Positions 14,343-20,706 of a stretch of 21,587 bases of DNA are shown here, piece by piece. Source of the stretch: Candidatus Taylorbacteria bacterium RIFCSPHIGHO2_02_FULL_46_13 (GTDB taxonomy: Bacteria > Patescibacteriota > Minisyncoccia > Phycocordibacterales > DSPV01); the NCBI GenBank assembly GCA_001821015.1, contig MHRQ01000016.1, positions 1 through 21,587 on the forward strand. Direction: 5' to 3'. A program made the translations under genes and the position numbers. Positions within the stretch are counted from its first letter, which is position 1. Each line of letters begins with the position of its first letter. The notes beneath the pieces are model-generated. The model was not told the DNA's origin and searched no databases. It saw only the letters and a program-made list of their open reading frames with translations.

Positions 14343-14903
14343 ATGAGTATTCTTTATGTTATCGGGGGGATTTTAGTTCTTATCTTTGTATGGATTGTTT
14401 TTTCCTACAATAGCTTTGTATCTCTTATTAATAGAGCAAAAGAGGCATGGGCAGATATTGATGTCCAACTCAAACGCCGCTATGATCTTATCCCAAATCT
14501 TGTCAGTACCGTAAGGGGTTACGCGACACATGAGAGTTCTGCATTTGAAAAAGTAACTGAAGCGCGTGCGCGCGCTATGGGGGCGCAGTCGCTTGCGGAT
14601 AAAAATCAGGCAGAGAACGTACTTACAGGCGCCCTTAAGTCACTCTTTGCAGTCGCTGAAGCATATCCAGATCTCAAAGCAAATCAGAATTTTTTGGAGT
14701 TACAGCGCGAGCTTTCGGACACTGAAAATAAAATTCAGGCGGCGCGGCGATTTTACAACGGAAACGTGCGCGATCTCAACACTGCCATTGAGTCATTCCC
14801 TGGAAATGTTATTGCGGGAGCATTTCACTTCGCGAAGATGGAGCTCTTTGAACTTGGCGATGCCGACAGTGCCGCCAAGGAGCCGGTCAAAGTGAGCTTC
14901 TAG
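14343..14903 (+). CDS. lemA: LemA family membrane protein
   Basis: The 186-aa protein has one N-terminal membrane helix (about 4-22), then the LemA hallmark YNSFVSLINRAKEAWADIDVQLKRRYDLIPNLV (in two neighbouring blocks) and a helical bundle ending with ELSDTENKIQAARRFYN and NTAIESFPGNVIAG. LemA proteins are cytoplasmic-membrane proteins of unclear biochemical role, commonly paired with DUF2207 or TPM-domain proteins, as here. Length is normal. The stop codon forms the start of array E, and the DUF2207 gene begins 32 nt later, so the two are very likely co-expressed. Confidence 0.95.
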   Translation: MSILYVIGGILVLIFVWIVFSYNSFVSLINRAKEAWADIDVQLKRRYDLIPNLVSTVRGYATHESSAFEKVTEARARAMGAQSLADKNQAENVLTGALKSLFAVAEAYPDLKANQNFLELQRELSDTENKIQAARRFYNGNVRDLNTAIESFPGNVIAGAFHFAKMELFELGDADSAAKEPVKVSF

Positions 14904-14930
14904 CTTAACGCTTAGGGCTTAGAGCTTTTC
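14903..14930 (+). repeat. Heptamer tandem array E (between lemA and the DUF2207 gene)
   Basis: GCTTAAC (14903), GCTTAGG (14910), GCTTAGA (14917) and GCTTTTC (14924) are in exact 7-bp phase. The first G is the last base of the lemA stop codon. The array fills almost the entire spacer. Confidence 0.85.
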
Positions 14931-14935
14931 TGACA

Positions 14936-16924
14936 ATGAAGCCCACAAGAAAATATTTTTATCGCTTATCCAGTGTGCTAGCACTGTTTCTGCTTTCCGT
15001 ATCTTTTATTCCATCGGTAAACGCGCAGACGCGGCAATATTGGTACAGTGCTATCAGCTATGACATAACAGTCAAAAACGATTCTACGTTTACCGTCAGA
15101 GAAAAACAGACGTATCAATTTGTGGGTTCGTATCACAAAGGTTTACGGACAATCCCATACAATAAAATTAGTGCTATAACCGATATTAAGGTATATGACG
15201 CTGACACCGGCCAACCGCTTTTATACAGTTCGGGCACGTTAGATAAGACGGTGCCCTCAAGCTGGGGCCGTTATACCTATTATTCGTCAAATGGCATGAT
15301 GAATATTGAATGGTATTACGATATTGCCGATACGGCACATAGTTGGATAATTGAATACACCGTACATGGGGGAGTTAGTTTCCTCAAAGACCATGATGAA
15401 TTATATTGGAATCTTTTTACCGACTACGATGTGCCGGTCAATCTCGTAGGGGCGATTGTGCATATCCCTACTAATGTGTCTCAGTCATCCGATCTTTCCG
15501 CGCGGATGTATCGCAGTTATGAAAACGGAACTGGAGGTAGGGGAACAGAGGAAATAGTAGATAATCAGACCTTTAAATTCACTGCCAGTGCCGTTTTTCC
15601 AAAGGAAGCGGTGACGATTGCCGCTGGCTGGCCGAAAGGTCTGGTGAGCCAAGCGGCGTTTTGGAAAGACTGGTTTTCTATTCATGCATCGAAAATTGCG
15701 ATGGGTATCATTATACTTCTCACTTTACTTCTAGGTTTTGGGTATTGGTACAGGAAAGAAAGATACAGCCAAGGGCGAGGAAACATCATTGCGCAGTACG
15801 AACCGCCGCAAAATCTACGTCCGGCAATGGCTGAAGTAATTGTTAAAGAAAGAATCTCAAGTAAGGCGTGGGCGGCGACCGTTATTGATTTGGCGGTGCG
15901 CGGGTATGTCACTATTGAAGAGGAGTCCCCCAGTGCTTGGCCAAAGATCATATCTTATATCGCTCTCGGTGCCTCAAGTTTATTTTTCATTTTCATCTTT
16001 GCTTTTTTAGTTGGTATTTCCTCGCAGACAAATAGTGGTCCAGAAAAATGGATTATTCTAGTATTTCTACTTCCACTCGTGGGGTGGTTTCGCTTTGCTG
16101 GAAAGGTTAGAAAGGGTGATCTTCTCGTTCCTAAAGATTATATAGTTAAGCAAGTCAAAAGCTATGATTCAGACCCGGAGCTTGAAGACTATGAAAAGAA
16201 ATTTTTAGATACTATTTTGATTGGTGCAAAGTTTTCAACAAAAGAAATGCGGAAAAACCCTACACGTTCTCGTGTGTTGTATCTGAAAATGAAAAGCCTT
16301 GAGAATGATCTCTACAAAGAAACCGAAACAGATATAAAAGTATTTGAGAAACCAATTTCGGGGGAAAAGGTAAAAGATATCCTGCTGATGTTTTTGTTTG
16401 TGGCGCTCGCAGTCGTATTTTTTTCGAGCCTCATCGGACAGCCAATTATTCCAGAGCCGCTCAATATGTTTGTGGTTCTAGGTATCTGCGTGCTGGGGCT
16501 TTTTCTATTTGTAAAATTTGAAGCACGGCTCAACAAAGAAGGTCAGATTTTAAAAGAGGAATGGCTGGGGTTCAAGCTCTATTTGCAAACGGCCGAGCGG
16601 TATCGGATGCAGAATTTGACGCCGGAAACATTTCAGAAGTATCTTCCCTACGCCATTATTTTTGGAGTGGAGAAGCAATGGGGCAAGGCCTTTGAGTCAA
16701 TTAACATACCACCACCATCGTGGTATGCCGGAGCCTACGTTGGGGGAACTTCATTTGGTAGTGGTGTCTCCGGAGCACCTTCCTTTTCAGCGTCCGCTTT
16801 TTCTTCGTCTTTCAGCTCCAGTTTTGTTTCCGCGTTTTCAAGTTCAGGAGGGGGTGGGGGAGCTTCAGGTGGCGGAGGTGGTGCAGGGGGAGGAGGCGGT
16901 GGCGGAGGTGGTGGAGCCAGCTGA
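14936..16924 (+). CDS. DUF2207 family membrane protein with Gly-rich tail
   Basis: A 662-aa protein with a signal peptide (about residues 1-30, ending VNAQ). An extracytoplasmic DUF2207 domain follows (about 31-245, YDITVKNDSTFTVREKQTYQF, GLRTIPYNKI, DELYWNLFTDYDVPV). After it come membrane helices at about 253-272, 338-360 and 370-386, a cytoplasmic insertion, and two more helices at about 480-525. It ends in a Ser-rich stretch and a Gly-rich tail of some 30 residues. Proteins of this type often sit next to LemA, and the pair here is adjacent. Their joint role is not established. The low-complexity tail could be a flexible linker or contact surface and is also slippage-prone DNA. Confidence 0.88.
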   Translation: MKPTRKYFYRLSSVLALFLLSVSFIPSVNAQTRQYWYSAISYDITVKNDSTFTVREKQTYQFVGSYHKGLRTIPYNKISAITDIKVYDADTGQPLLYSSGTLDKTVPSSWGRYTYYSSNGMMNIEWYYDIADTAHSWIIEYTVHGGVSFLKDHDELYWNLFTDYDVPVNLVGAIVHIPTNVSQSSDLSARMYRSYENGTGGRGTEEIVDNQTFKFTASAVFPKEAVTIAAGWPKGLVSQAAFWKDWFSIHASKIAMGIIILLTLLLGFGYWYRKERYSQGRGNIIAQYEPPQNLRPAMAEVIVKERISSKAWAATVIDLAVRGYVTIEEESPSAWPKIISYIALGASSLFFIFIFAFLVGISSQTNSGPEKWIILVFLLPLVGWFRFAGKVRKGDLLVPKDYIVKQVKSYDSDPELEDYEKKFLDTILIGAKFSTKEMRKNPTRSRVLYLKMKSLENDLYKETETDIKVFEKPISGEKVKDILLMFLFVALAVVFFSSLIGQPIIPEPLNMFVVLGICVLGLFLFVKFEARLNKEGQILKEEWLGFKLYLQTAERYRMQNLTPETFQKYLPYAIIFGVEKQWGKAFESINIPPPSWYAGAYVGGTSFGSGVSGAPSFSASAFSSSFSSSFVSAFSSSGGGGGASGGGGGAGGGGGGGGGGAS

Positions 16925-16946
16925 TCTCCTGTATTATATAGGCTAT

Positions 16947-17417
16947 ATGGAAGTCAAACACAAAGATTTACACCGTGTGGTGGGAACGGCCATCATTCAT
17001 CGCGATGGCACATTTTTGATTACCAAACGAAGCGAGACGCTCAAGGTTTTTCCCGGAAAATGGACTTGCCCCGGTGGTGGGCTTGAGGTAGATGATTACG
17101 TACATACAAAACCAGGTCGCGATCATCAGTGGTACGGAGCTTTAGAACTTGGGTTGCGCAGGGAAGTAAAAGAAGAGGTGAATATTGAAATAGGAAAGCC
17201 GGAGTATCTTTTGAATGTTACGTTTGTTCGCCCCGATGGAATTCCTGTGATGGTTTTTAGTTTTTACGCTCCGTATGTGTCAGGGGAGGTTGTTCTGAGC
17301 GAGGAGGACGTAGATTATAAATGGGTGAGAGCGGACGAACTCGCAGACTATGATTTCATAGCCGACATTGCCGGAGAAATTAAAATGGTCTCCAAGATTC
17401 TTTCCTCTAGGCTCTAA
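16947..17417 (+). CDS. NUDIX hydrolase
   Basis: The 156-aa protein is a NUDIX pyrophosphohydrolase: a beta-strand start (VVGTAIIHRDGTFLITKRS), FPGKWTCPGGG, and the Nudix helix ELGLRREVKEEVNIEIG that binds the catalytic metal. The usual box is GX5EX7REUXEEXGU. Here a segment of about 15 extra residues (VDDYVHTKPGRDHQW region) sits between the glycine and the first glutamate, and the last positions are NI. The substrate (a modified nucleotide, a sugar nucleotide or a cap) is not predictable. The frame is open upstream to 16662, but that part lies inside the DUF2207 gene. The ATG at 16947 gives the natural start, and a TATATA box 6 nt upstream again suggests a near-leaderless mRNA. Confidence 0.85.
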   Translation: MEVKHKDLHRVVGTAIIHRDGTFLITKRSETLKVFPGKWTCPGGGLEVDDYVHTKPGRDHQWYGALELGLRREVKEEVNIEIGKPEYLLNVTFVRPDGIPVMVFSFYAPYVSGEVVLSEEDVDYKWVRADELADYDFIADIAGEIKMVSKILSSRL

Positions 17418-17435
17418 GCATGAAGCCCTAAGCTT
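17410..17435 (-). repeat. Heptamer tandem array F (over the NUDIX stop, before htpX)
   Basis: On the minus strand the spacer reads GCTTAGG, GCTTCAT, GCTTAGA, GC. It contains the NUDIX stop codon and ends 5 nt before the htpX ATG. Orientation is opposite to array E. Confidence 0.75.
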
Positions 17436-17440
17436 CTCCT

Positions 17441-18358
17441 ATGGCCACCCTCTATACAGAAGCAGACAAGAATGCCCATAAAACCTGGCTTTTTATGGGC
17501 GTGTTTTTAGCGCTGATTATAGCCGTTGGCTGGTTTGCAAGTTACTACTTTGGCAGTCCTGCGATTCTCTATGCGGCGGTGGTTATAAGCGTTCTCGCCA
17601 ATATCGGGAGTTACTGGTACTCGGACAAAATAGTGCTGGCCCTGACACATGCACGGGCGATAGAGAAAGCGGATAATCCCGTGCTTTACAATATCGTTGA
17701 GAACCTTGCCATTACCGCAGGACTCCCCATGCCAAGACTCTATATAATAGAGGACCCGGCACCTAATGCCTTTGCTACGGGTCGTGACAAAGAACATGCG
17801 GCAGTTGCCGTAACGAGAGGCCTTCTGTCTTTGCTTGACCGCACGGAGCTTGAAGGGGTGCTTGCGCACGAGCTCTCGCATGTAGGCAATCGCGATATTC
17901 TTATTTCAACCATTGTAGTTGTGCTGGCCGGGCTCGTAACGATACTCTCTGATTTTTTTCTGCGTTTCAATCGCTTCGGTGGACGGCGCGATAGTAATGG
18001 GAAGGGGAATCAACTCCAACTGGTACTTCTGGTGGTCGGCGTGGTGCTCGCGATTCTCTCTCCAATCATCGCGACACTCATCAGGTTTGCGATTTCGCGC
18101 AAGCGCGAATTTCTCGCTGACGCGTCGGGTGCGCTTTTGACTCGGTATCCAGAAGGATTGGCACGGGCGCTGACAAAGATTTCGCAGTATGGTGGGAAAA
18201 TGCAGACAGCCAGCAACGCAACCGCGCATCTTTTCTTCGCTAATCCGTTTGGGCCAGGTAAAGATGGCCAGATTAGTTTTCTGCAGAAGATATTTATGAC
18301 CCATCCCCCCGTACAGGAAAGAATACAAGCCTTGCTTGGTGGAAAGAGAGGGGAATGA
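17441..18358 (+). CDS. htpX: Membrane zinc metalloprotease HtpX (M48)
   Basis: The 305-aa protein degrades damaged or misassembled membrane proteins. It has two N-terminal helices (about 16-37 and 41-58), the conserved APNAFATGRDKEHA block, the zinc motif HELSH (143-147, with catalytic E144), two further helices (about 152-172 and 190-215) and the third zinc ligand region REFLADASG (E223). It ends MTHPPVQERIQALLGGKRGE, typical for the family. Length is normal. It starts after array F with no Shine-Dalgarno sequence. Directly downstream lies a relic of another htpX tail, which suggests that this copy replaced or recombined with an older allele. Confidence 0.95.
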   Translation: MATLYTEADKNAHKTWLFMGVFLALIIAVGWFASYYFGSPAILYAAVVISVLANIGSYWYSDKIVLALTHARAIEKADNPVLYNIVENLAITAGLPMPRLYIIEDPAPNAFATGRDKEHAAVAVTRGLLSLLDRTELEGVLAHELSHVGNRDILISTIVVVLAGLVTILSDFFLRFNRFGGRRDSNGKGNQLQLVLLVVGVVLAILSPIIATLIRFAISRKREFLADASGALLTRYPEGLARALTKISQYGGKMQTASNATAHLFFANPFGPGKDGQISFLQKIFMTHPPVQERIQALLGGKRGE

Positions 18359-18413
18359 TTTGAAATGAATCGCGCCCCGTAGCATCCTGAAGCTTCTGAA
18401 GGATTGCTTTGGG

Positions 18414-18467
18414 GTGACACATTTCCCTGTACAGGAACGGATACAAGCTCTACTTGGCGGACGCTGA
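18414..18467 (+). pseudogene. Relic of a second htpX 3' end
   Basis: Translating 18414-18467 gives VTHFPVQERIQALLGGR and then a stop. This aligns with the end of the intact HtpX (MTHPPVQERIQALLGGK) at about 15 of 17 residues, while the DNA differs at roughly a quarter of positions, many silent. Homology does not extend upstream, where the frame meets a stop at about 18366. It is the leftover tail of a diverged htpX copy. The 55 bp between the two tails (18359-18413) contain nothing else I recognise. Confidence 0.75.
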
Positions 18468-18470
18468 TGA

Positions 18471-18499
18471 TTGGAAAAAAATAGAAAGTCGCGTACTAT
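18471..18499 (+). promoter_or_regulatory. Promoter of tRNA-Ser
   Basis: TTGGAA (18471-18476), a 17-bp spacer and TACTAT (18494-18499) predict a start near 18506, 7 nt before the mature tRNA. Confidence 0.6.
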
Positions 18500-18512
18500 T
18501 CTTTACGTATCG

Positions 18513-18599
18513 GGAGGGTTCGCATAGTGGTCTAGTGCGCGTCCCTGGAAAGGACGTATGTCCGAAAGGGCATCGAGAGTTCGAATCTCTCACCCTCCG
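18513..18599 (+). tRNA. tRNA-Ser (anticodon GGA)
   Basis: A complete cloverleaf can be drawn. The acceptor GGAGGGT (18513-18519) pairs with ACCCTCC (18592-18598) and G is the discriminator. The D-stem is GCA/TGC. The anticodon stem CGTCC/GGACG holds the loop CTGGAAA with GGA at 18547-18549. A long class II variable arm lies at 18557-18574, and the T-arm GAGAG-TTCGAAT-CTCTC is at 18575-18591. The long variable arm is the serine identity feature. CCA is not encoded. The 3' 17 nt recur downstream at 18748. Confidence 0.95.
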
Positions 18600-18764
18600 A
18601 AAATTAATGAGCAAAGCGAGTATAATTTTAGAGAGGGTAGCAAGCGAACGATTTCGCTTGCGTGAGAGATTCGAAGCCTTGTTGAGTGTTTTCTGAAGCC
18701 TGAAAGGTGCACAGAAAATCCAACAAGGGGACTGAAACTGTAAGGAGCGAATCTCTCACCCTCC
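18582..18764 (+). repeat. 17-bp direct repeat of the tRNA-Ser 3' end (possible attachment sites)
   Basis: The 17 bases CGAATCTCTCACCCTCC at 18582-18598, from T-loop to acceptor end, recur exactly at 18748-18764. An inverted copy of its first 12 bases lies at 18662-18673. A tRNA 3' end copied as a direct repeat is the usual trace of tyrosine-recombinase integration, but the interval is only 166 bp and no integrase is visible in the window. Confidence 0.7.
18621..18764 (+). ncRNA. Candidate structured RNA next to tRNA-Ser
   Basis: A perfect TATAAT (18621-18626) predicts a start near 18633. From there the sequence folds as a closed branched structure. GAGG 18633-18636 pairs with 18760-18763. 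Arm 1 is GCAAGCGAA 18640-18648 with 18653-18661. Stem A is the 12-bp GTGAGAGATTCG 18662-18673 with 18748-18759. Inside stem A, arm 2 is CCTTGTTG 18677-18684 with 18721-18728, continued by TTTTCTG 18689-18695 with 18712-18718. An unpaired stretch of 19 nt (18729-18747) remains. The -35 region is weak. It matches no RNA class I know. It may instead be a DNA-level recombination site. Confidence 0.45.
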
Positions 18765-18864
18765 TCCCCAAAATGGGATTTGGATAAAATGCGGTACCTT
18801 TTGGTTAAAATCCGAACTTTTTTTGACGAAAATCCGGACTGCAAATTCTGAAATCCAATCGCTC

Positions 18865-18913
18865 GGGCGGGCAAAAAGGAAGGGGGTTGGGGGGAAGGAA
18901 TTTTTGCCCGCCC
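18865..18913. repeat. 13-bp stem with G-rich loop
   Basis: GGGCGGGCAAAAA (18865-18877) pairs perfectly with 18901-18913. The 23-nt loop consists of G-runs of 2, 5, 6 and 2 separated by AA or TT, which could form a two-tier G-quadruplex on the plus strand. It lies in the gene-free region between the tRNA and the restriction-modification operon. Confidence 0.75.
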
Positions 18914-18938
18914 TCGCTTTTCCGCCGCCGCCGAATTT

Positions 18939-18961
18939 CGTATTTCGCTTTGCGAAATGCG
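18939..18961. repeat. Small hairpin at the edge of the AT-rich region
   Basis: CGTATTTCGC (18939-18948) pairs with 18952-18961 with one G-T pair and a TTT loop, embedded between CCGCCGCC and GCCGCC words. The base composition drops sharply right after it. The stretch 18765-18864 before the G-rich stem holds only two similar AAAATCCG words near 18808 and 18829. Confidence 0.5.
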
Positions 18962-18980
18962 CCGCCAATAATAATTTAGT

Positions 18981-19009
18981 TTGCTCAAATTCATTTTATT
19001 TGTTATCAT
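18981..19009 (+). promoter_or_regulatory. Promoter of the restriction-modification operon
   Basis: TTGCTC (18981-18986), a 17-bp spacer and TATCAT (19004-19009) predict a start near 19016. The leader up to the regulator ATG (about 48 nt) contains repeated TACTA words (about 19037-19054) that could be operator half-sites for the regulator itself. Confidence 0.5.
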
Positions 19010-19063
19010 ATTTATGAAGGGTTAAACAAGCACCCATACTAATACTATCATACTTTGGAAACT

Positions 19064-19285
19064 ATGAAAAGTCAAAACAATAACGAAAACGAAACAATTG
19101 GCGATAAGATAAAACTACTTAGAAATAAGCAGGGTTTAACGCAGGACGAATTGGCGAGAAAATCCGATCTTCCCTATACAACACTGACCAAAATTGAAAC
19201 AAATGTCATCACCAAACCATCAATTCAAACTGTTTCAAAAATTGCACAGGGATTAGGAATTACAATTGATAGTTTAATGAAATAA
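19064..19285 (+). CDS. XRE-family HTH regulator, likely R-M controller
   Basis: The 73-aa protein is almost entirely a Cro/C1-type helix-turn-helix domain (about residues 12-70): IGDKIKLLRNKQGLTQDELARKS, then YTTLTKIETN and QTVSKIAQGLGITIDSLM. Proteins of this size at the head of restriction-modification operons usually act as C (controller) proteins that time expression of the nuclease relative to the methyltransferase. It precedes the methyltransferase by 5 nt. An in-frame TTG at 19055 would add three residues; I prefer the ATG. Its codons are AT-rich like the next two genes and unlike the rest of the window. Confidence 0.85.
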   Translation: MKSQNNNENETIGDKIKLLRNKQGLTQDELARKSDLPYTTLTKIETNVITKPSIQTVSKIAQGLGITIDSLMK

Positions 19286-19290
19286 AAATT

Positions 19291-20706
19291 ATGAATAGAT
19301 CAGCATTAAGCAAACAAATAAACAGAGAGCAGATTGATAGTTTGAAAAATGATACAAAAGCTCTTTTATCTTTTCTTCAAGATCAAAACGATGGCACGAT
19401 TGTTTATGTGTTAGAGAAATTAGGAAGATTAGAAAATGGATATAGTAAGCAACCATTATTAAATCTATTAAACAACAATAACGAAACAATCAGATCTTTA
19501 GCTATAAAAAATCTTGCAAAAATAGGCGATGTTTCTTTACTGGATACTTTTGTAAACTTTGCTAAACAAGATGAAAGCACTGAAGTTAGACGCGAATCAG
19601 TTTCCGCTATTGGAAGATTAAGAAATGAAAAAACAATCCCGACTTTAATTAAACTATTAGCAGATAAAGACCCAAAAGTTGTAATGCAAGCCATAAGAGG
19701 ATTACTTGTTTTTTCAAATAATAATCAAGTTAAAAAAGAGTTGGCAAAGCTACTCGATCATCCTAACGAATTGATTAAAGAAGTTATTGGCAAAGAAATA
19801 AACGGGGTAAGTTATGGTTCAAAGGACAGTGGAAAACACGATGAATTTCCGGCCTTTTTAAAAAATACCATTGTTCAAGGCGATGTTGTTGAGACATTAA
19901 AATATGTTCCCGATGAATCTATCCATCTAACCTTTACTTCGCCGCCTTATTATAACGCTAGAGATTATTCAATTTATCAGAGTTATGATGAGTATTTGAA
20001 ATTTTTAGAAGAAGTCTTCAGGGAAGTTCATCGGATCACAAAAGAGGGTAGATTTTTTGTACTTAATACCTCGCCAATTATTATTCCAAGAATAAGCCGG
20101 GCTCATTCCAGTAAACGCTATCCTATACCGTATGATATACACCCATTATTAGTAAAAATGGGTTGGGAATTTATTGATGATATAGTATGGGTTAAACCGG
20201 AAGCAAGCGTTAAAAATAGAAATGCTGGATTTTTACAGCACAGAAAGCCTTTGGGTTATAAACCAAATGCTATTTCTGAAATGCTGATGGTATACAGAAA
20301 AAAAACCGATAAACTAATTGATTGGAATATACAACAATATGAGTGGGACAAGGTTAAAAAGAGTAAAGTTTTAGATAAATATGAAACGACAAATGTTTGG
20401 CGTATCGATCCTACATTTGATCGAATACATAGTGCGGTTTTCCCTATAGAATTATGTAATAGGGTTATTAAATATTATTCATTTGTTGACGATTTAATTT
20501 TTGATCCATTTGCAGGAAGCGGGACACTTGGTCGAGCAGCATCTAATTTAAATCGGCATTTCTTTTTAACAGAAAAAGAGCCAAAATATGTAAGTCGCAT
20601 GAAAGAAGATTTGATTAAAAAAGATAATCTATTTAACGCAAAGAATTCGCGACCAAATTTTGTTGGTATTAAAGATTTTATAACACTAATTAAAGGAATA
20701 ATATGA
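19291..20706 (+). CDS. HEAT-repeat / N4-cytosine-type DNA methyltransferase fusion
   Basis: A 471-aa protein with two parts. Residues about 36-168 form helical HEAT-like repeats (EKLGRLENG, IRSLAIKNLAKIGD, EVRRESVSAIGRLRNEKTIPTL, PKVVMQAIRGLLVFSN). From about 190 on it is a permuted beta-class methyltransferase: the catalytic motif TSPPYYN at 216-222 comes first and the SAM-binding FDPFAGSGTLGRAA at about 404-417 comes late. SPPY rather than DPPY points to N4-cytosine methylation, although the motif does not prove it. It should protect host DNA from the nuclease encoded next, whose ATG overlaps its stop (ATGA). HEAT repeats may aid DNA or partner binding. Composition is AT-rich, consistent with transfer. 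Confidence 0.9.
   Translation: MNRSALSKQINREQIDSLKNDTKALLSFLQDQNDGTIVYVLEKLGRLENGYSKQPLLNLLNNNNETIRSLAIKNLAKIGDVSLLDTFVNFAKQDESTEVRRESVSAIGRLRNEKTIPTLIKLLADKDPKVVMQAIRGLLVFSNNNQVKKELAKLLDHPNELIKEVIGKEINGVSYGSKDSGKHDEFPAFLKNTIVQGDVVETLKYVPDESIHLTFTSPPYYNARDYSIYQSYDEYLKFLEEVFREVHRITKEGRFFVLNTSPIIIPRISRAHSSKRYPIPYDIHPLLVKMGWEFIDDIVWVKPEASVKNRNAGFLQHRKPLGYKPNAISEMLMVYRKKTDKLIDWNIQQYEWDKVKKSKVLDKYETTNVWRIDPTFDRIHSAVFPIELCNRVIKYYSFVDDLIFDPFAGSGTLGRAASNLNRHFFLTEKEPKYVSRMKEDLIKKDNLFNAKNSRPNFVGIKDFITLIKGII

Noticed and set aside
16662..16946. Long N-terminal extension of the NUDIX protein
   Set aside because: It overlaps the DUF2207 coding region out of frame and encodes low-complexity sequence; the NUDIX fold begins right after the ATG at 16947.
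18721..18738. CRISPR-repeat-like ending (AAGGGGACTGAAAC)
   Set aside because: It occurs once only, with no spacer-repeat periodicity around it, and part of it lies in the predicted hairpin arm.
18621..18764. Retron msr-msd or other reverse-transcriptase-linked RNA
   Set aside because: The closing inverted repeat resembles such RNAs, but no reverse transcriptase is encoded in the window.
18590..19009. Minus-strand open frame of about 139 codons over the tRNA junction
   Set aside because: It covers the tRNA end, hairpins and low-complexity DNA, has no domain-like pattern and no start signals.
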